DNA from: Adiantum capillus-veneris
Lineage: Eukaryota > Streptophyta > Polypodiopsida > Polypodiales > Pteridaceae
Assembly (NCBI GenBank): GCA_014529385.2
Contig: CM043957.1
Location: forward strand, 66,795,503 to 66,859,502
Direction of reading: 5' to 3'
Length of the DNA: 64,000 bases
This document shows, piece after piece, positions 21,119-33,552 of the stretch (the first letter of the stretch is position 1; each line of letters starts with the position of its first letter). Below the pieces are notes generated by a model. The model saw only the letters and a list, made by a program, of their open reading frames with translations, searched no databases and was not told where the DNA came from. A program made the translations under genes and the position numbers.

Positions 21119-22502
21119 TACCTCTCCGTTAAAAAGCAATTGTTCTTAGTTGCGAAGATAAAAATCTGCAAACAATACTTGTAAAAAACAATGATTAGAA
21201 ATCTGATTGAATTAGTAAAAGAAAATCCATAAAATTATACACATTTTTTATGCCTGCCGTCATCCACATACTACATATTCTAGTGTCCCATACCACTAGA
21301 ATAAGCAGTATATGTCATACCCTGATGAATCAGGATATCATTGGTCACGCTCATCATCAATCTCATAATGTCAAGTCTCCTCACAAAAACACTGCTAAAT
21401 AATCACCAGATACCAAATCCCAATCCAATTCCAATTCCACAATATAAGTCCAAATCCAAATCACTTTCATTATGTACCCGGGTAACAAAATCATACCAAT
21501 GAGAGTGGTGGCCAACCACTGCAGCATGGATTTGTGATCGGTGTTGCCTAAACCGGCGAATCTACAGCAATAAGATGTGATGCGTAAATTGGCCAATATG
21601 CATTTGGTATAAGTTTAAAAATCATGAATCTGCAATTTATCAATGTGCTGCCTAAATCGACGAATCTGCACCAAGATGAGTATCTACACACTGCCTAAAT
21701 CGGCGAATCTGTGTGCATGTGACCAATGGACTAGACCAAGCATAAAAAACAAAACATCTACTACGTGTTTGACACAAAATTGGAGTATGCTTATGTGACA
21801 AAGTATTTACAAACAAATTTTATTTTATTTTTGGTATCCCAAAGCACCTTAGTGCACATGAGTAGCTGCATACCTTTTAGAGAAGTTAGCTCAATAAATA
21901 TCCCCTTTCAATACAATTAGAAGTCATGACCTTAGTAGTCTTTGGGTATGCAGCTTAGAACACAATGCCGAGAATTGAAATATGAAAAGAGGAATGTATT
22001 TGATGTACATACCAGGAGGGCATACTATTTTTGAAATTATATCTACCAGTGTGTGTGTGTGTGGAAATAGGCACAAATAATAGAAAGTTGCACCTGGCAT
22101 TGTAATAAAGTTTCAAGAGGGGTATTATCAGAATGCAGTAAGGAGTGTCATACCTGGATTTTGATGTGAGGCCACTATAGTTAGATTTATCTGCATATCT
22201 TTTCTAAAAAAACAAAGCACTCAAAACAATTGCTTGTTAAATTTAAGAAGACTTTAATAATTACAGATTAAATGCATGAACATTTGAAACACCATGAGAG
22301 AAAAATTTGATGCAAAGTTTGTTTGCCAAAAAAAAGAGAATTAAAAGTAGAAAACTTGAAGTACAAATGAGCAGATAAGAGAGGTGTGATCTAAATTGAT
22401 AGGGTGGTTTGCAAGATTGTTATGACCAGTGGATATCGGTCTTCAGAGACAGTGAGGCCACACTAAATGTATGAATGTGAGGAAAGGGAAAAAGCAGGTC
22501 TC
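21119..22502. other. Element C interior, left part
   Basis: No supported coding. The phrase (C)CTAAAT/ACCGGCGAATCTGCA recurs around 21540-21710 (at least three loose copies of GCCTAAATCGGCGAATCT), a short dispersed repeat. Confidence 0.5.
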
Positions 22503-22506
22503 TTAA

Positions 22507-23826
22507 CACTAGGTTGGTAATGGGACACTTTTATGTCCTGTTAAGTGACCATTTTCCTTGAATTATGTCAAGAGTTTCAAAATGGATCTTGAGGTGCTAT
22601 CTATCTAGAAATTTGTCTCATGAGCTGAAAAAAACTCAACATTTTTTTGGAATATCAATTCCACCTTTAACATTGTCCTTGCACAACATTTCACAACCTA
22701 AACTGTGTGAAAAAACGGGTTCTGTTTTTGGCTTTTTTCAACTTTTTGCAACTACACCACTCTAGAATTCATGTTTGTGAGGTCTATAATGCTAGATAAC
22801 TATATTTAGTAGTCCTCAACATGTCCCGATGCTTCTAGGGAGAAATAAATATTAAAGTTGTAAGTTATGACCAAATTACAAAAATTGTCAAATCCTGTTT
22901 TTTAGCCAATTTTAGCTCTTCTATGATTTTTTTGGTGGATTTCATGATATCCAAATGCATTTTTGATTTCCTACGTCACATATTGTAACATAAAGCTAAC
23001 ATTCCTTGAGTTTTGGAGCACCTAATACCCTATTTTGCATAGTACACAACAATGGTTGATTTTTCAATTATAGAAGAAAATGGAACATTCTAGTATATCA
23101 AGTATAGCTTTTTCAATATTGTTAGTTTCTTGTGACAACTACATGGATTTTGTAGGTAGTAACCATATCTAGTCATAAGGATCAAATTTGGCAAGATATT
23201 GAATAGTTTCTATGGGATTCTACAACTTATAATGTTGAACCCAGTTTTTTCATGTTTGCTGTATTTAACACTTCATCTTTGTCCCCAAGATTCCCCTTGG
23301 TAAGAGATGTATTATTCTTTTGACATGCTCCATGGCTCCTTATGAACATAAAGGACAATAGGGAACTAAGAAGACATGCATATATTATTTGTATTGAGCG
23401 TGGCTATAGAAACTTTGATGATAGGTTTGCAGAATGGTAAAAATTAGACTTTTTTGTACCTATTTATTTTGGCAGAACAAAAAATAGTGAGTGAGAAGAA
23501 ATCATATTTTCTGATCACCAACCCATTGAAGTTAACTAGGGAATTTTTCTCAAGTCCTACAAAAATCCCTAATCTTATTTTTATGCAACAAAACGTAAGA
23601 AATGACTGTTTTGATGAAAATTCACCGGTCCATCAACTTTGGAGGCTTGGTGTGACCAGAAGATGAGAAATTTCACAAGTTTCTTATTTTTTCCATGTTT
23701 AGTAGGCCTTGAACTATAACCTCATGAAAGGATTTTACAAAATGAGTGGATCTACTATGGTTTTGGAGGTTTTTTTCAAAACCCTGAAAGGACACTTTTA
23801 TGTCCTGTTAGGTTACCAACCTAGTG
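22507..23826. mobile_element. Inverted-repeat element flanked by TTAA (1.3 kb)
   Basis: Termini CACTAGGTTGGTAA (22507-22520) and its exact reverse complement TTACCAACCTAGTG (23813-23826), each flanked by TTAA (22503-22506 and 23827-23830). A GGACACTTTTATGTCCTGTTA segment follows close inside both ends. No transposase frame is visible. A TTAA target is the piggyBac hallmark, whereas CACTA at the tip suggests a CACTA-like element with TAA/TTA flanks; Harbinger-type TTA/TAA is a third option. The class is unresolved. Confidence 0.75.
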
Positions 23827-23830
23827 TTAA

Positions 23831-24953
23831 AGTAGTTGGCTGCAAATTCGGGCATAAAGGTAAGTATTCATCAGTAAGGGTAGTCCTCTAAGATGGAGTA
23901 TTGGAAACTTTGGGAGTGATGTGGTACAAAATCAAATAAACGAAACAATATGGAGTAATATGCAACAACAATTTGACTGATATATAAGGGAGCATTTAAG
24001 ACAATTTGAAGAACAAGTAAAGCATTAATACTGCTGTCGAGGTTACGATTTTCAGGACTTCTCTCCCAATTAGAGTGCCTTTGTTTTTTGACAAAAGCTG
24101 GGCAAATGCATCTGCAGTATTTCCTAATGCCAAGCTGGTGTTTATCCTTTCTGGCTTGGAAGATGGACTTGGCATGCCACTTCTCAGATCCAACCGACTT
24201 CTCAATTACTTTGATCGTATACGCACTTCTCTTTGAATGAGAGCAGTAGGCACATCTAAGAGTGTTGGCCCAGTCTTGTGTGAGAGGGTTTTATACGCAA
24301 TTAACGAAGTACTAAATTATAGATGAGTGTCAATATTTGATTGGTCATCAAAATCATTGGGTTTATTTCAGTGAAGACAGATACTTGGATTCTCTTAAGA
24401 TTTGTGGAAACATAGTGATGCTAAATAATGTGAATATAAGTAACAATGAAAAGTATCACAATGAGTCATCTAAATATGATGAAAATAAAAAATTTAGTAC
24501 CAAATTTTAGTTGCCATAAATGTTAATATATACAGAAGAACATCAATTTATGAGCAAGCAGTGTAAAGGTCATAGAGGTTAGATTAACATGAACTAGAAC
24601 TTACAAAAATCAAGCAAAAGAAATCAAGTTGATACTTTTGAATTTTGGATTTTTCAGAACTCAAAGTATGAACCTGTCTTAAAGGTATCAGTGATAAGGT
24701 TGTTGGGATGAACAAAAGATTCATAAATATCAGGTTGGAGGCTTATGATTGAAAAGATATGGTGAAAGGATCAATAATCTCTTACCAAAATTACTATGTC
24801 AGCTATGTGAGGTAGCTAGAAAATCAATGTCCTTTGTTAGAACCCGTCAATATTGCTTAATTAAAAATTGCGATGGAGGTTAGCACTTGAATGATGACAC
24901 CGTTTTGTCAATGGCTACAAATTATGATTATTACAGAGTCTGTTAGAAATCCT

Positions 24954-24987
<34 letters not shown>

Positions 24988-24996
24988 TTGTTTACG

Positions 24997-25027
<31 letters not shown>

Positions 25028-25300
25028 CATTATAGGATGCAGAGAATAACTGACGTCATGGACGGTTGGTGACGTGTTGGCTTGAATGGTCGAGTCTGGC
25101 TGTCCGATGCGTGGTGCTAGGGAGTATCGCTGGGTGTCAACTTCTCAAAAATTGTTTTGACTGTGAGTACAGGAGTACTTGTTGCTGCGTATTGTTCAAT
25201 AGCTGCACACTCTATCTATTATACATATTGTCCTTGCACCACTTTTTCTCACACAATAACAAGGAGATAGAAAGCCAATATGGGGTTGTGAGGGTTTGAG
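23831..25300. other. Element C interior, non-coding
   Basis: AT-rich, no supported coding. It holds an (AG)n tract at 24956-24982 and a (GT)n tract at about 25001-25027. Confidence 0.5.
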
Positions 25301-25324
25301 GCCTACATGGGAGAAGTCGATCTT

Positions 25325-25800
25325 CGTGCCGAGAGGTGGTACGTTTGCGCCTTCCGCAAAACCATGAAGATAATACTCTCGTTTTGTAGAAAAGCTTGGC
25401 ATCTCTTACCATCAAGGAGGACACAATTTGATTTCTTACACCCTTCGACAATACCCTTGATTACCTGATCTTCCAGGTCAACATCAAGTTGACTTGTTGC
25501 AAAATAGTCCAAGAAACAAAAAACCGGCTTTCACCAAATGTCACAATGACAATGTCATTGACACTCATAGCAACCAAATTGATCCCTATGGTATCATGAT
25601 TTCCTATCTCAAAAACAAGCTTTATTTTGGTTCCCACACCATCTCTACCAGCCACATGATTAGAATCACTAAGTGGAAAAAGCCCACCAAAGCCGCCAAT
25701 GCCAGGAGCAAGGGAAGCTCACTGCCCGCATAGATGTCAACACCCGCATCATATGCAAACCTTGTGAAAACCTTGAGGAGATTATGGTATTGAAGTGGAG
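25325..25800 (-). pseudogene. purM: Fragment of AIR synthetase (phosphoribosylformylglycinamidine cyclo-ligase)
   Basis: Minus-strand blocks in order: [13 protein letters not shown], then (one frame over) [35 protein letters not shown] and [15 protein letters not shown], then [20 protein letters not shown] and EGCKKSNCVLLDG, then EMPSFSTKREYYLHGFAEG. These match the N-terminal ATP-binding half of PurM/PUR5: DAGVDIxAG, GTDGVGTK, HDTIGIDLVAMxVNDI, LDYxATxxLDV and ETAEMPxxY. The enzyme makes aminoimidazole ribotide in purine synthesis, in plastids in plants. At least two frameshifts and loss of the GGETAE block make it a pseudogene. The blocks follow each other without an intron-sized gap, which suggests a processed copy or capture from mRNA. 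Similarity is lost on both sides. Confidence 0.85.
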
Positions 25801-26737
25801 AGGCACTCAAGCTGATGAGGCCTTTTCAAAAGCTTGGCAATCTGATTTTGGCGGATATCCTGTTGCATAGTCAAAGGTTTACTTGGTCCCTCTGTATGGT
25901 ATCTTCGAGTAAATGCGCTTGCAGTGCAGGATCGTCGTCTTCGTGGTGACCAAAACCGGAGTCCTGATGGATCCCTCAAAGTCCGTGATTGTACAAAGTC
26001 CCCCTGGGGGAGAGAGACAAAGAGAGAGAAAAAAAAAGACTAGGGCTCTAGTTGCTGAAGTGCTACGTCAATTTCCGCCCATGTAGGTAGTGTACTGGGA
26101 AGGGGCTGTGGAGGCGCGGCAATGCAGGATGATGGTGTGAAGGGAGTGTGATGGAGGGATTGCAACGCAGCCAAAAGTGCCTACAAAAGGGCTACTGCAG
26201 CACACGCTGACGTCGAGAGGATGGCCTTGGAGACCATGCAGCCAGCGGACATAACTAGCGAGCATGCAGCAATTACCCAAGTTGGTGTAAGGTGTCAAAT
26301 TAAAGTGAGAAACCACTGCATGGGAGTGGTTGGCGGCCGTAGAGAAAGAGACTCAAAGTTGAAGGTGGTGAGCCGCATCCGTATGACGTGGTTAGTTATC
26401 ACGCATGGATTTTTCCCACTAGAGGTCTCCAGTTATTGGAAGTTCATGGCTGGGTGTGGTGGTGCTTCTATGGCTCCAAGCTGGTTGCATGGCGGCTTTG
26501 GTTGAGGGCTGCATGCTATGACTCGTATTGCAGCGCCGACGCCATTGTTGCATGGAAACTAAAGATGGTGGGACCGTATCGGTCCTTATCCAATATCATT
26601 GCATGGCCGCGAGAGGGGACACGGGGTGTTGGGTTGGATGGTGGGAGCCGCCATGCAATAGAGAGAAGGAGAGCGGGATGATGGCCAGTGGGGCCTGGGC
26701 ATGTGCGGGGTGGCAAACCATAGCCGCAAGATATTTA

Positions 26738-26846
<109 letters not shown>

Positions 26847-27877
26847 ATGGTGGTGAATTACATGCTGCACAGTGATAAGGAATGGCTCAAAGCCATTACG
26901 TAATAGCGGTACTTCAAAAATAAAATCAATAAAAATGGTGGTTAGTTCCGTAGGCGGGGGTTGGTTCAGTAAAAAGAGAGAGAGAGAGAGTGGTTCAATA
27001 AACAGAGAGAGAGTGGACGTATGGCCTGCATGGCGATTGGAGGGTGCACAGTCGATTATTGGAAGGCGCCAAAAGCTGCAAGGGTCTAGTGGGTAGTCTC
27101 CATGCAAAGCCGTATGGCAAGGTTGGCTCTACTTTGCAAACGATGTGCAGTAAGGCTACAAACGACGGAACGTCTAGTGATATGGCTTGCTGAGAATCGA
27201 GGTTGTTCGCACGGATAACTCAAATTGAATCATCCAAACTGAGTGATGGTGCCCTACTATTGCTCGATGGTGAGCTCGACGGTGAGCATGCTACTTGGCC
27301 CCAAGCCTACGCCTCTGCTCCTAGTGCTACAACCATGGTCGACTGCTCCTACGCCTCGCTAGAGTGTAGCTGCATCCTACCCCTCTCAATGCCTATTGTT
27401 TTGGTCTCTGAGCTGCCATGATCTGTGCACTGCCATAAGCTCGACGACCGTACGGTATAGTCGGCACTCCATGACGAATATCATATTGACCATAGCCAAT
27501 ATTGTATGGCTTCTCTTCACCCTTTCTAATTAAAACCGTAGTCATTGATTCAATGGTCTTCGACTTTTGTGAAGATCAAGAACCGCCTCGATACTCTGCA
27601 TGCTCTATTCTATGGGCCTACCCTTTAGATCATGAGATTAAGTTTAATCTATTCAATAACTATGTTTAACGATTCACAATTTTATTTTACTTTTGCTAGT
27701 AATTATTCTATCATGACGATAAAGAAGAAATTCTCTTTAATTTTAAAGGTCACTAATTGTATCATGCAAGCAACACCAATTACTCCAATCTGAAGCAACT
27801 AACAACACCTACAAGAATGACAAAACAAAATACTTAGCTGGTGCTCATCAATTTATTTAATATTGGAGCGTAGCCTT

Positions 27878-27889
27878 GCTCTGATACCA
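27878..27889 (-). other. Primer-binding site of element C
   Basis: Minus strand TGGTATCAGAGC, one base from the 5' LTR. Confidence 0.93.
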
Positions 27890-27890
27890 C

Positions 27891-28365
27891 TGCTACAACC
27901 GGAAGCCTGGCTGCCCTGCAAAATACTCGAAATAGCACATAGCAAGACATAAACAAATAAATCTACGTACCCGCCGACTCGCACAAATCCATAATCGAGC
28001 ACAACCCAAATAGAGAGAGACAGAGAGCGGGAGAGAGCAAGAGAGCGCGTGCAGGCGCACCTCCTAGAGCGGAGTGCTACGCTGGCACGGCGAGAGATAA
28101 GAGGGAAGAGAAGAGAAGAACAACGCAAACATTGGGTGCAATCTCCCCCCGTGCAAGAGTGACCATTTCCCTCTTGCACGTATTTCATTTATAGATTTCT
28201 TCAATGGTCAATGTGAGTACAAACTGGCCGGCCGGTCATAATTGGCCAAAGCTCATAAAAGAGCACTTGAATAATAAAATTTACATGATATACAAATACA
28301 TTTGCATAGGCCAGTCTTTTCCACCTGTCAGCTGCAATAAGTAATGAAATGTCAATTCTATAACA
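27891..28365 (-). repeat. 5' LTR of element C
   Basis: 475 bp, about 97 % identical by eye to 20644-21118, followed by CAATG. The GTGCAAGAG...CTCTTGCAC inverted repeat is kept at 28151-28179. Confidence 0.93.
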
Positions 28366-29797
28366 CAATGTCCTTTGTGCGAGCATGAAAAACTCGGTTC
28401 CCCACAACTGCTAATGCGCTCTGACTATCAGTGTAGATAGTGTTGGCAGTGTCCTGTCCAACACCCAAATCAGCCATAAGGCGTCTCAGCCATACACACT
28501 GAACCATAGCTGTGAAGGCTGCCCTGTACTCAGCCTCACAACTCGAAGTGGCCACAGTAGGTTGCTTCTTGCTCAACCATGATATACATGAACTGCCAAG
28601 CATGAAACAAAAACCACTTGTGGACACTCGCATGTCAAAACAACTAGCTCAATCTGAGTCCAAAAAAGCATGTAAGTCTGGTAGCAATGATCCCCTGTTG
28701 TGATGAAACAAGCCAAGATGTAAAGTGCCACTAAGGTAGCGGAAAATCCTCTTGACATCCTGCCAATGCTTAGACCTTGGGCTATGCATAAATCTGTTGA
28801 CCTGTGAGACTGCAAACTGAATATATGGCCTCGTGTTGCATACATAAACGAGGCAGCCAACAGCAATTTGGTAAAGTTTGCAATCCTCAAGTCTAAACTT
28901 ACATAGCAATGTCTCTATGTAACTTTTCTGACGCAAGGCAATACCACCATCACATTGTTTAAACTGTATACCCAAGTAATGATGCAACAGCCCCAAATCT
29001 TTCATCTTGAAAGTAGCATTCAAATAAGCCTTAAATTCAGCAATACGTCTCTCATTTGGTCCAGTGATCAACAAATCATCAACATAAAGAACCACGATGA
29101 GAAGTACATCACCCTCACGCTTTACATACAATGTGCTTTCTGTTGGACTGTTACGATAGCCTCGTTTAACCAAATGAGTGTCAACTTTCTCATACCAAGC
29201 ACGAGGAGATTGCTTCAACCCATACAAAGCCTTCTTACATTTGCACACTTTGTCCTCTTGTCCTTTTATGACAAAACCGCGAGGCTGTGTTACATAAACT
29301 TCCTCAAATATGTCACCATTCAAGAAATCAATAACAATGTCTGATTGATGTACATCCCAACCAAAATGAGTTGCCAATGCACATACAAAATGCACAGTAG
29401 TCATACGACAAGTGGGAGCAAAAGTCTCTTCATAATCTATGCCTTTTTGTTGTGCATAACCCTTTGCAACAAGTCGAGCCTTATGGCGATTGATCTCACC
29501 ATTCGGCTTGCGTTTCAACTTGTAAACCCGCTTCGTACCAATGGCCTTTTTGCCAGGAGGCAAATCACATAAAGTCCATGTGTCATTTTGTATAAGTGCA
29601 TCATATTCTGATTGCATGGCAGCCATCCAATTTTCTGAATTCTGTGCTTCATCAAAATACAAAGGCTCCTCAACATCATGTAAACTAGAAACAGCCAAAG
29701 CATAACAATCTGATGCATAAGATGCATGGTGAGAGCCTGATTGAGTACGACTAGACAAAGGTGCATCCAATTTACTGTCACGCAAAGTGTGTACCAA
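28366..29797 (-). pseudogene. Copia B reverse transcriptase and RNase H
   Basis: The 29797-28649 frame (382 residues) is a nearly whole RT: NDTWTLCDLPPGKKAIGTKR, ARLVAKGYAQQKGIDYEETF, the FLNGDIFEEVYVTQPRGF block, ALYGLKQSPRAWYEKVDTHL, catalytic YVDDLLITG and DLGLLHHYLGIQFKQ. RNase H follows after a frame change: SWLSKKQPTVATSSCEAEYR and YTDSQSALAVVGNRVFHART, ending TKDI at the element C insertion (28370). The enzyme copies element RNA to DNA in cytoplasmic particles. The RT block looks intact, but the polyprotein as a whole is broken. Confidence 0.92.
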
Positions 29798-30836
29798 CCA
29801 TTTTGGAATACCTCTAGCCTGCTCATTTTCAGCCCTTTCCTCATCAAGTACATATGTACATCTACATCAGTAATAGGCTGATCTGTAACATTTTTAGAAA
29901 CCCCCATAGGCTGTACATTTGCCTCATTGGAAATTACGTTTGTATTTCTAGCACTGAAAAGAGACAACAAAGTGTCATAAATGTCCTGTGAGCTTACATT
30001 GCTGTCTCTAGTACATGACAGCAAGGGCTGAATAGAATCTTCCACAAACACTACATCCCGTGAAACCAGAATACATTTTGTTTGCGGATGATACAACCTG
30101 TATCCTTTGCTTTCAGCACTATAACCAACAAAAATACATTTGACAGCCTTATCATCCAATTTTATGCGCTGTGTTTTTGGCTGCAGCCAAAAACACGCAT
30201 GTGCTCAATAGAACGATTTCTATCATGCCATGCTTCATATGGAGTAATAGACTGCAAAGCTTTCCTAGGACACCTGTTAAGTACATAAGTGGCACACATG
30301 ATGGCCTCAAGCCAAAAAGAATGCGGCAAAGCTTGACTTTTGACCATACATTGTGCCATTTTCGTCAGTGACTTGTTTTTCCTCTCAACAACACCATTTT
30401 TTTGAGGTGTATAAGGCATTGTACATTGCTTTTTTATCCCACGACTAGCCAGAAATGCATTAAATTCATGAGACATATACTCCCCCCGTCAATCGGAACG
30501 GAGGGTGCCCATAGTACATTTCGAGACATTTTCAGCCATAGCCAAAAATTGTTTGAAGCACATAAAAACTTCGGACTTTTCTTCAAGCGGAAATACCCAT
30601 GCGTGCCTGGAGTAATCATCAATGAAAGTCACGAAGTAAAGGTAATTGCCCAAGGACGGAGTTTGCATGGGCCCACAAACATCACTATGTACAAGCTGCA
30701 ACCTGCATGTGGCCCGAACTGAACCATCCTTTGGAAACTTAGAACGCTGCATCTTACCCAAAATACAACCTTCACAAACACGTTTGACAGGTGCTTCAAA
30801 AGGCAACAAAGAAGCAACCATATCAATTTTTTGCAA
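29798..30836 (-). pseudogene. Copia B integrase, broken
   Basis: 30836-30489 holds the zinc-region tail and first catalytic Asp (CEGCILGKMQRSKFPKDG, then LVHSDVCGPMQTPSLGNYLY and FIDDYSRHAWVFPLEEKSEV) up to TLRSD, where a TGA interrupts before GGEY. 30476-30162 gives the Glu side (MPYTPQKNGVVERKNKSLTK, then ATYVLNRCPRKALQSITPYE and MRVFGC). 30159-29800 is the C-terminal region (DDKAVKCIFVGYSAESKGYR). A stop and frame changes separate the three. Confidence 0.9.
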
Positions 30837-30932
30837 ATTGCAGCAAACTGGAAAATTCAGATGACCAAAACGTGCATGCCAAAGTTTTGCATCTGAAATA
30901 GCCCTTGAATCTGCAACAACATTTGCAAAATT

Positions 30933-32388
30933 TTATCCACACTTGGCATACAAAGTGAGCTTATACAGCCCACGGCACAAAAGGCCAGATGCAACAATTT
31001 CATCCCCAAAACGGAGATCATGAACTGTACATCTATCATCTACAAATTTGACTACAAGTCCAAGTCTAGCAAGTGCAGATACAGACAAGAGATTCTTCTT
31101 GATCCCAAGTACATAAAGTGCATCAACAAGTGTGAAGGAATTGTCATTAGTAGCAGTAAGCACAATCTTTCCAACTCCCTGAACTGGATAAGAGGCAATT
31201 TTGGCACAAGTGACTAAATTCCCATGAGGCACAAACTCGAGAGAGGTAAACAATTCACGATGTGAGGTAATCTATTTTGTAGCACCACTGTCGAAATACC
31301 ACACATGTGAATCTGTAGCAACTGACAAGCATGCATCATGGACAGTAGGATTGTAAGTGCACTCTGCGCTAAAAGCCCATTCTGCATCAACATCAACATT
31401 ACAGTCTCCTTTCACAGAAGACTCAACAATGGCTGCATTTGTAGTGGAACCAGCATTTGTAGTGGAACCACCCTCTTTCTTCTTAGCCTCTTTGGCCTTC
31501 AACTTAGGACACGACTTGATCAAGTGTTCATCAGCTTTACAATAAGGGCAACACATCTTCTTTTTGCCCTTATCACCAGAATTTCCAGACGAATTGCTGC
31601 CAGCAGAAGCATTAGGAACAGAATTTTTGCCACTCGCAACAGAACCATAAGAAGTGGCTGCATTACTATTACCACCCTTTCTTTGAGAAGCAATAAAAGC
31701 CTGTTCAACTGCACGCTGCCTAGTCCTCTTTTTTCTAGAAAGTGACTCTTGCAACAACAATGTGCATAATGCATCAAACTTGACAACTTCAGGATTTCCT
31801 TGGGTCATCAGTCTCCAAGTACTAGCAAAAGTCTGGTAAGGCATCAAGAACAGTCTGCACAAGGGAACTGTCTGAAATGACTTCACCTGTAGAAATAAGT
31901 TGCTCATTGATATCCTTGACACTAGCAAGGAAAGTGTCCATATCATCTTCCTCATGCATAATCTTTGACTCCAGCTCTTTACGCAGCAAAGCAATTTTAG
32001 CCTCATTGCGGCTTGCATAAAGACCTGCTAGAATATCCCAAGCCTGTTTTGCAGATTTTGCTGAACGGATGTGTGGAACAATGGTGCGCTTCACAGACAA
32101 CGCAATCAATGCACGAGCCTGCGCATCCTTTACATCCCAACGAGCTTGTTCTGCCATAGGCAAAACAACTCTAACAACAACAATCCTTGCAGCAAGACCT
32201 GCAACATCCTCAACATCGCCTACATCCTCAGAACCAGGACGTACATCAATGCCCTGCACAATGTTCTAGACGCTCTTTGACACAAGAACATGTTGCATCA
32301 TATAAGCCCACATAGGGTAGTTGTCCCCATCGAACCTGTCCTCAGCAGCAAACATCTTGAACACATCTGTGTTGTTGTTGTCATCCAT
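30933..32388 (-). pseudogene. gag: Copia B gag and protease
   Basis: Gag starts MDDNNNTDVFKMFAAEDRFD at 32388. A stop follows VSKSV (about 32268), then the frame continues with KSAKQAWDILAGLYASRNEA and LLRKELESKIMHEEDDMDTF to 31822. After a frameshift the 32018-31272 frame carries the CCHC-type knuckle CPYCKADEHLIKSC and the protease active site WYFDSGATK at its end. The protease C-terminal half (GVGKIVLTATND, then DALYVLGIKKNLLSVSALA) runs in 31253-30933. Confidence 0.9.
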
Positions 32389-32737
32389 GGTAAATGCTGC
32401 ACCTGATGTGAAAACTACCCAAAAATAGGAGAAACAGAGCGAGAACAACACGTGCTATATAGCACAAACCGTAGAAGACTATAAGGCACCTGTTATTTAA
32501 AAAAATTGCACTGACAGAAATTCTGCACAGAATGACAAAATAGCATGTGCAGTACTGCTTGTAGTGAAAATGGAGGCCGAAATGAGCCCAAATCAAAAAT
32601 CTGAGCAGACCAAGCTCTACGAGATTGCCCGAAAAATTTGTCAACCTACGAACGCTCGCCAAAGCTCACTGAAATCGGAGAAAGTGAGCAGGCGTGTACA
32701 GGAGCAGCTGGCGACTAAGCCCGGGAGAACGCAACCT
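32389..32737 (-). other. Copia B 5' leader
   Basis: Non-coding stretch between primer site and gag start; nothing else seen. Confidence 0.7.
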
Positions 32738-32749
32738 GCTCTGATACCA
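32738..32749 (-). other. Primer-binding site of copia B
   Basis: Minus strand TGGTATCAGAGC, two bases from the LTR that starts at 32752. Confidence 0.93.
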
Positions 32750-32751
32750 AT

Positions 32752-32953
32752 TGTTGGAATTAGGGTTGCAGAGAAACTCTCACAGCTTGGAGAAGACGAA
32801 GGAATCTCAAGGCACACAATAGAGAGTATGCTACTTAGTGTGCAATGGAAAGATAGATAGCCCTACAGTGATGGGCGTATATACAATGCACGAGGGAAAA
32901 AACCTCCTAAAGAGGGAGAAAATGCCCCGGCGGTCCTAGTGTGTTCACACACA
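32752..32953 (-). repeat. 5' LTR of copia B, left segment (split by CACTA)
   Basis: Starts TGTTGGAATTAGGG and breaks off after GTGTTCACACACA. The remaining end (ACATCACTACC...GGTAACA) lies at 40576-40603 beyond the CACTA element. Confidence 0.92.
32951..32953. other. 3-bp target duplication ACA of the CACTA element
   Basis: ACA at 32951-32953 and 40576-40578. Removing the element and one copy restores the LTR sequence seen at 17548-17774. Confidence 0.88.
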
Positions 32954-32979
32954 CACTACAAGAGGTTGTGTGCTCTTGT

Positions 32980-33205
32980 GACGCTGTTAGCGACGGAAAT
33001 ACACCGGGTTTTTATAACCCCCGGCGTCACTAAAACCGTCGCTACGAGCGTCGCTACGAGAGCGTCGCTATAGGCGTCGCTATGAGCGTCACTATATAGC
33101 GACGCGTATAGCGACGCATATAGCGACGTTTACACAGAAGACTATAGCGACGCTCATAGCGACGCTACAGAGCCATAAATAGCGACGCTTATAGCGACGC
33201 CCGAG
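32980..33205. repeat. Subterminal repeat array of the CACTA element, left
   Basis: At least a dozen copies of the unit GCGTCGCTAT (or reverse ATAGCGACGC) with variants such as GCGTCGCTACGAGC, in both orientations and often overlapping. In En/Spm such subterminal motifs are bound by the TNPA protein. Confidence 0.88.
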
Positions 33206-33552
33206 AGAATTTTTTTTGGTGGCAGGGCATCACCCATCAACCATATTGTACTTGATTCACTTTTAAAAAAAAGTGCAAGGGTAGATAATAGACCCAAAAT
33301 AGTCACCCACAAAACGCATTGTTTGCAAAATTGACAATTGTACACATCATAGGCAAAATGAATTGATTGGCAAATGTAATAATGACAATTGTACAACATC
33401 ATAGGCATAAAGAATTGATTGGCAAAAGGAACTGCGGTGACAAATGTAATAATATACATGGTTCAAAAAGACGTATAAAATCCGTCTCATGATACATAAG
33501 CTATGAGAAACCCTAAACTAATGCTATCTAGCTACGGCTAAACTGACGTCGT

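Noticed and set aside
32980-33205. CRISPR-like regular short repeats
   Set aside because: Units overlap, vary, occur in both orientations and sit at CACTA ends; a plant nuclear context rules out CRISPR.
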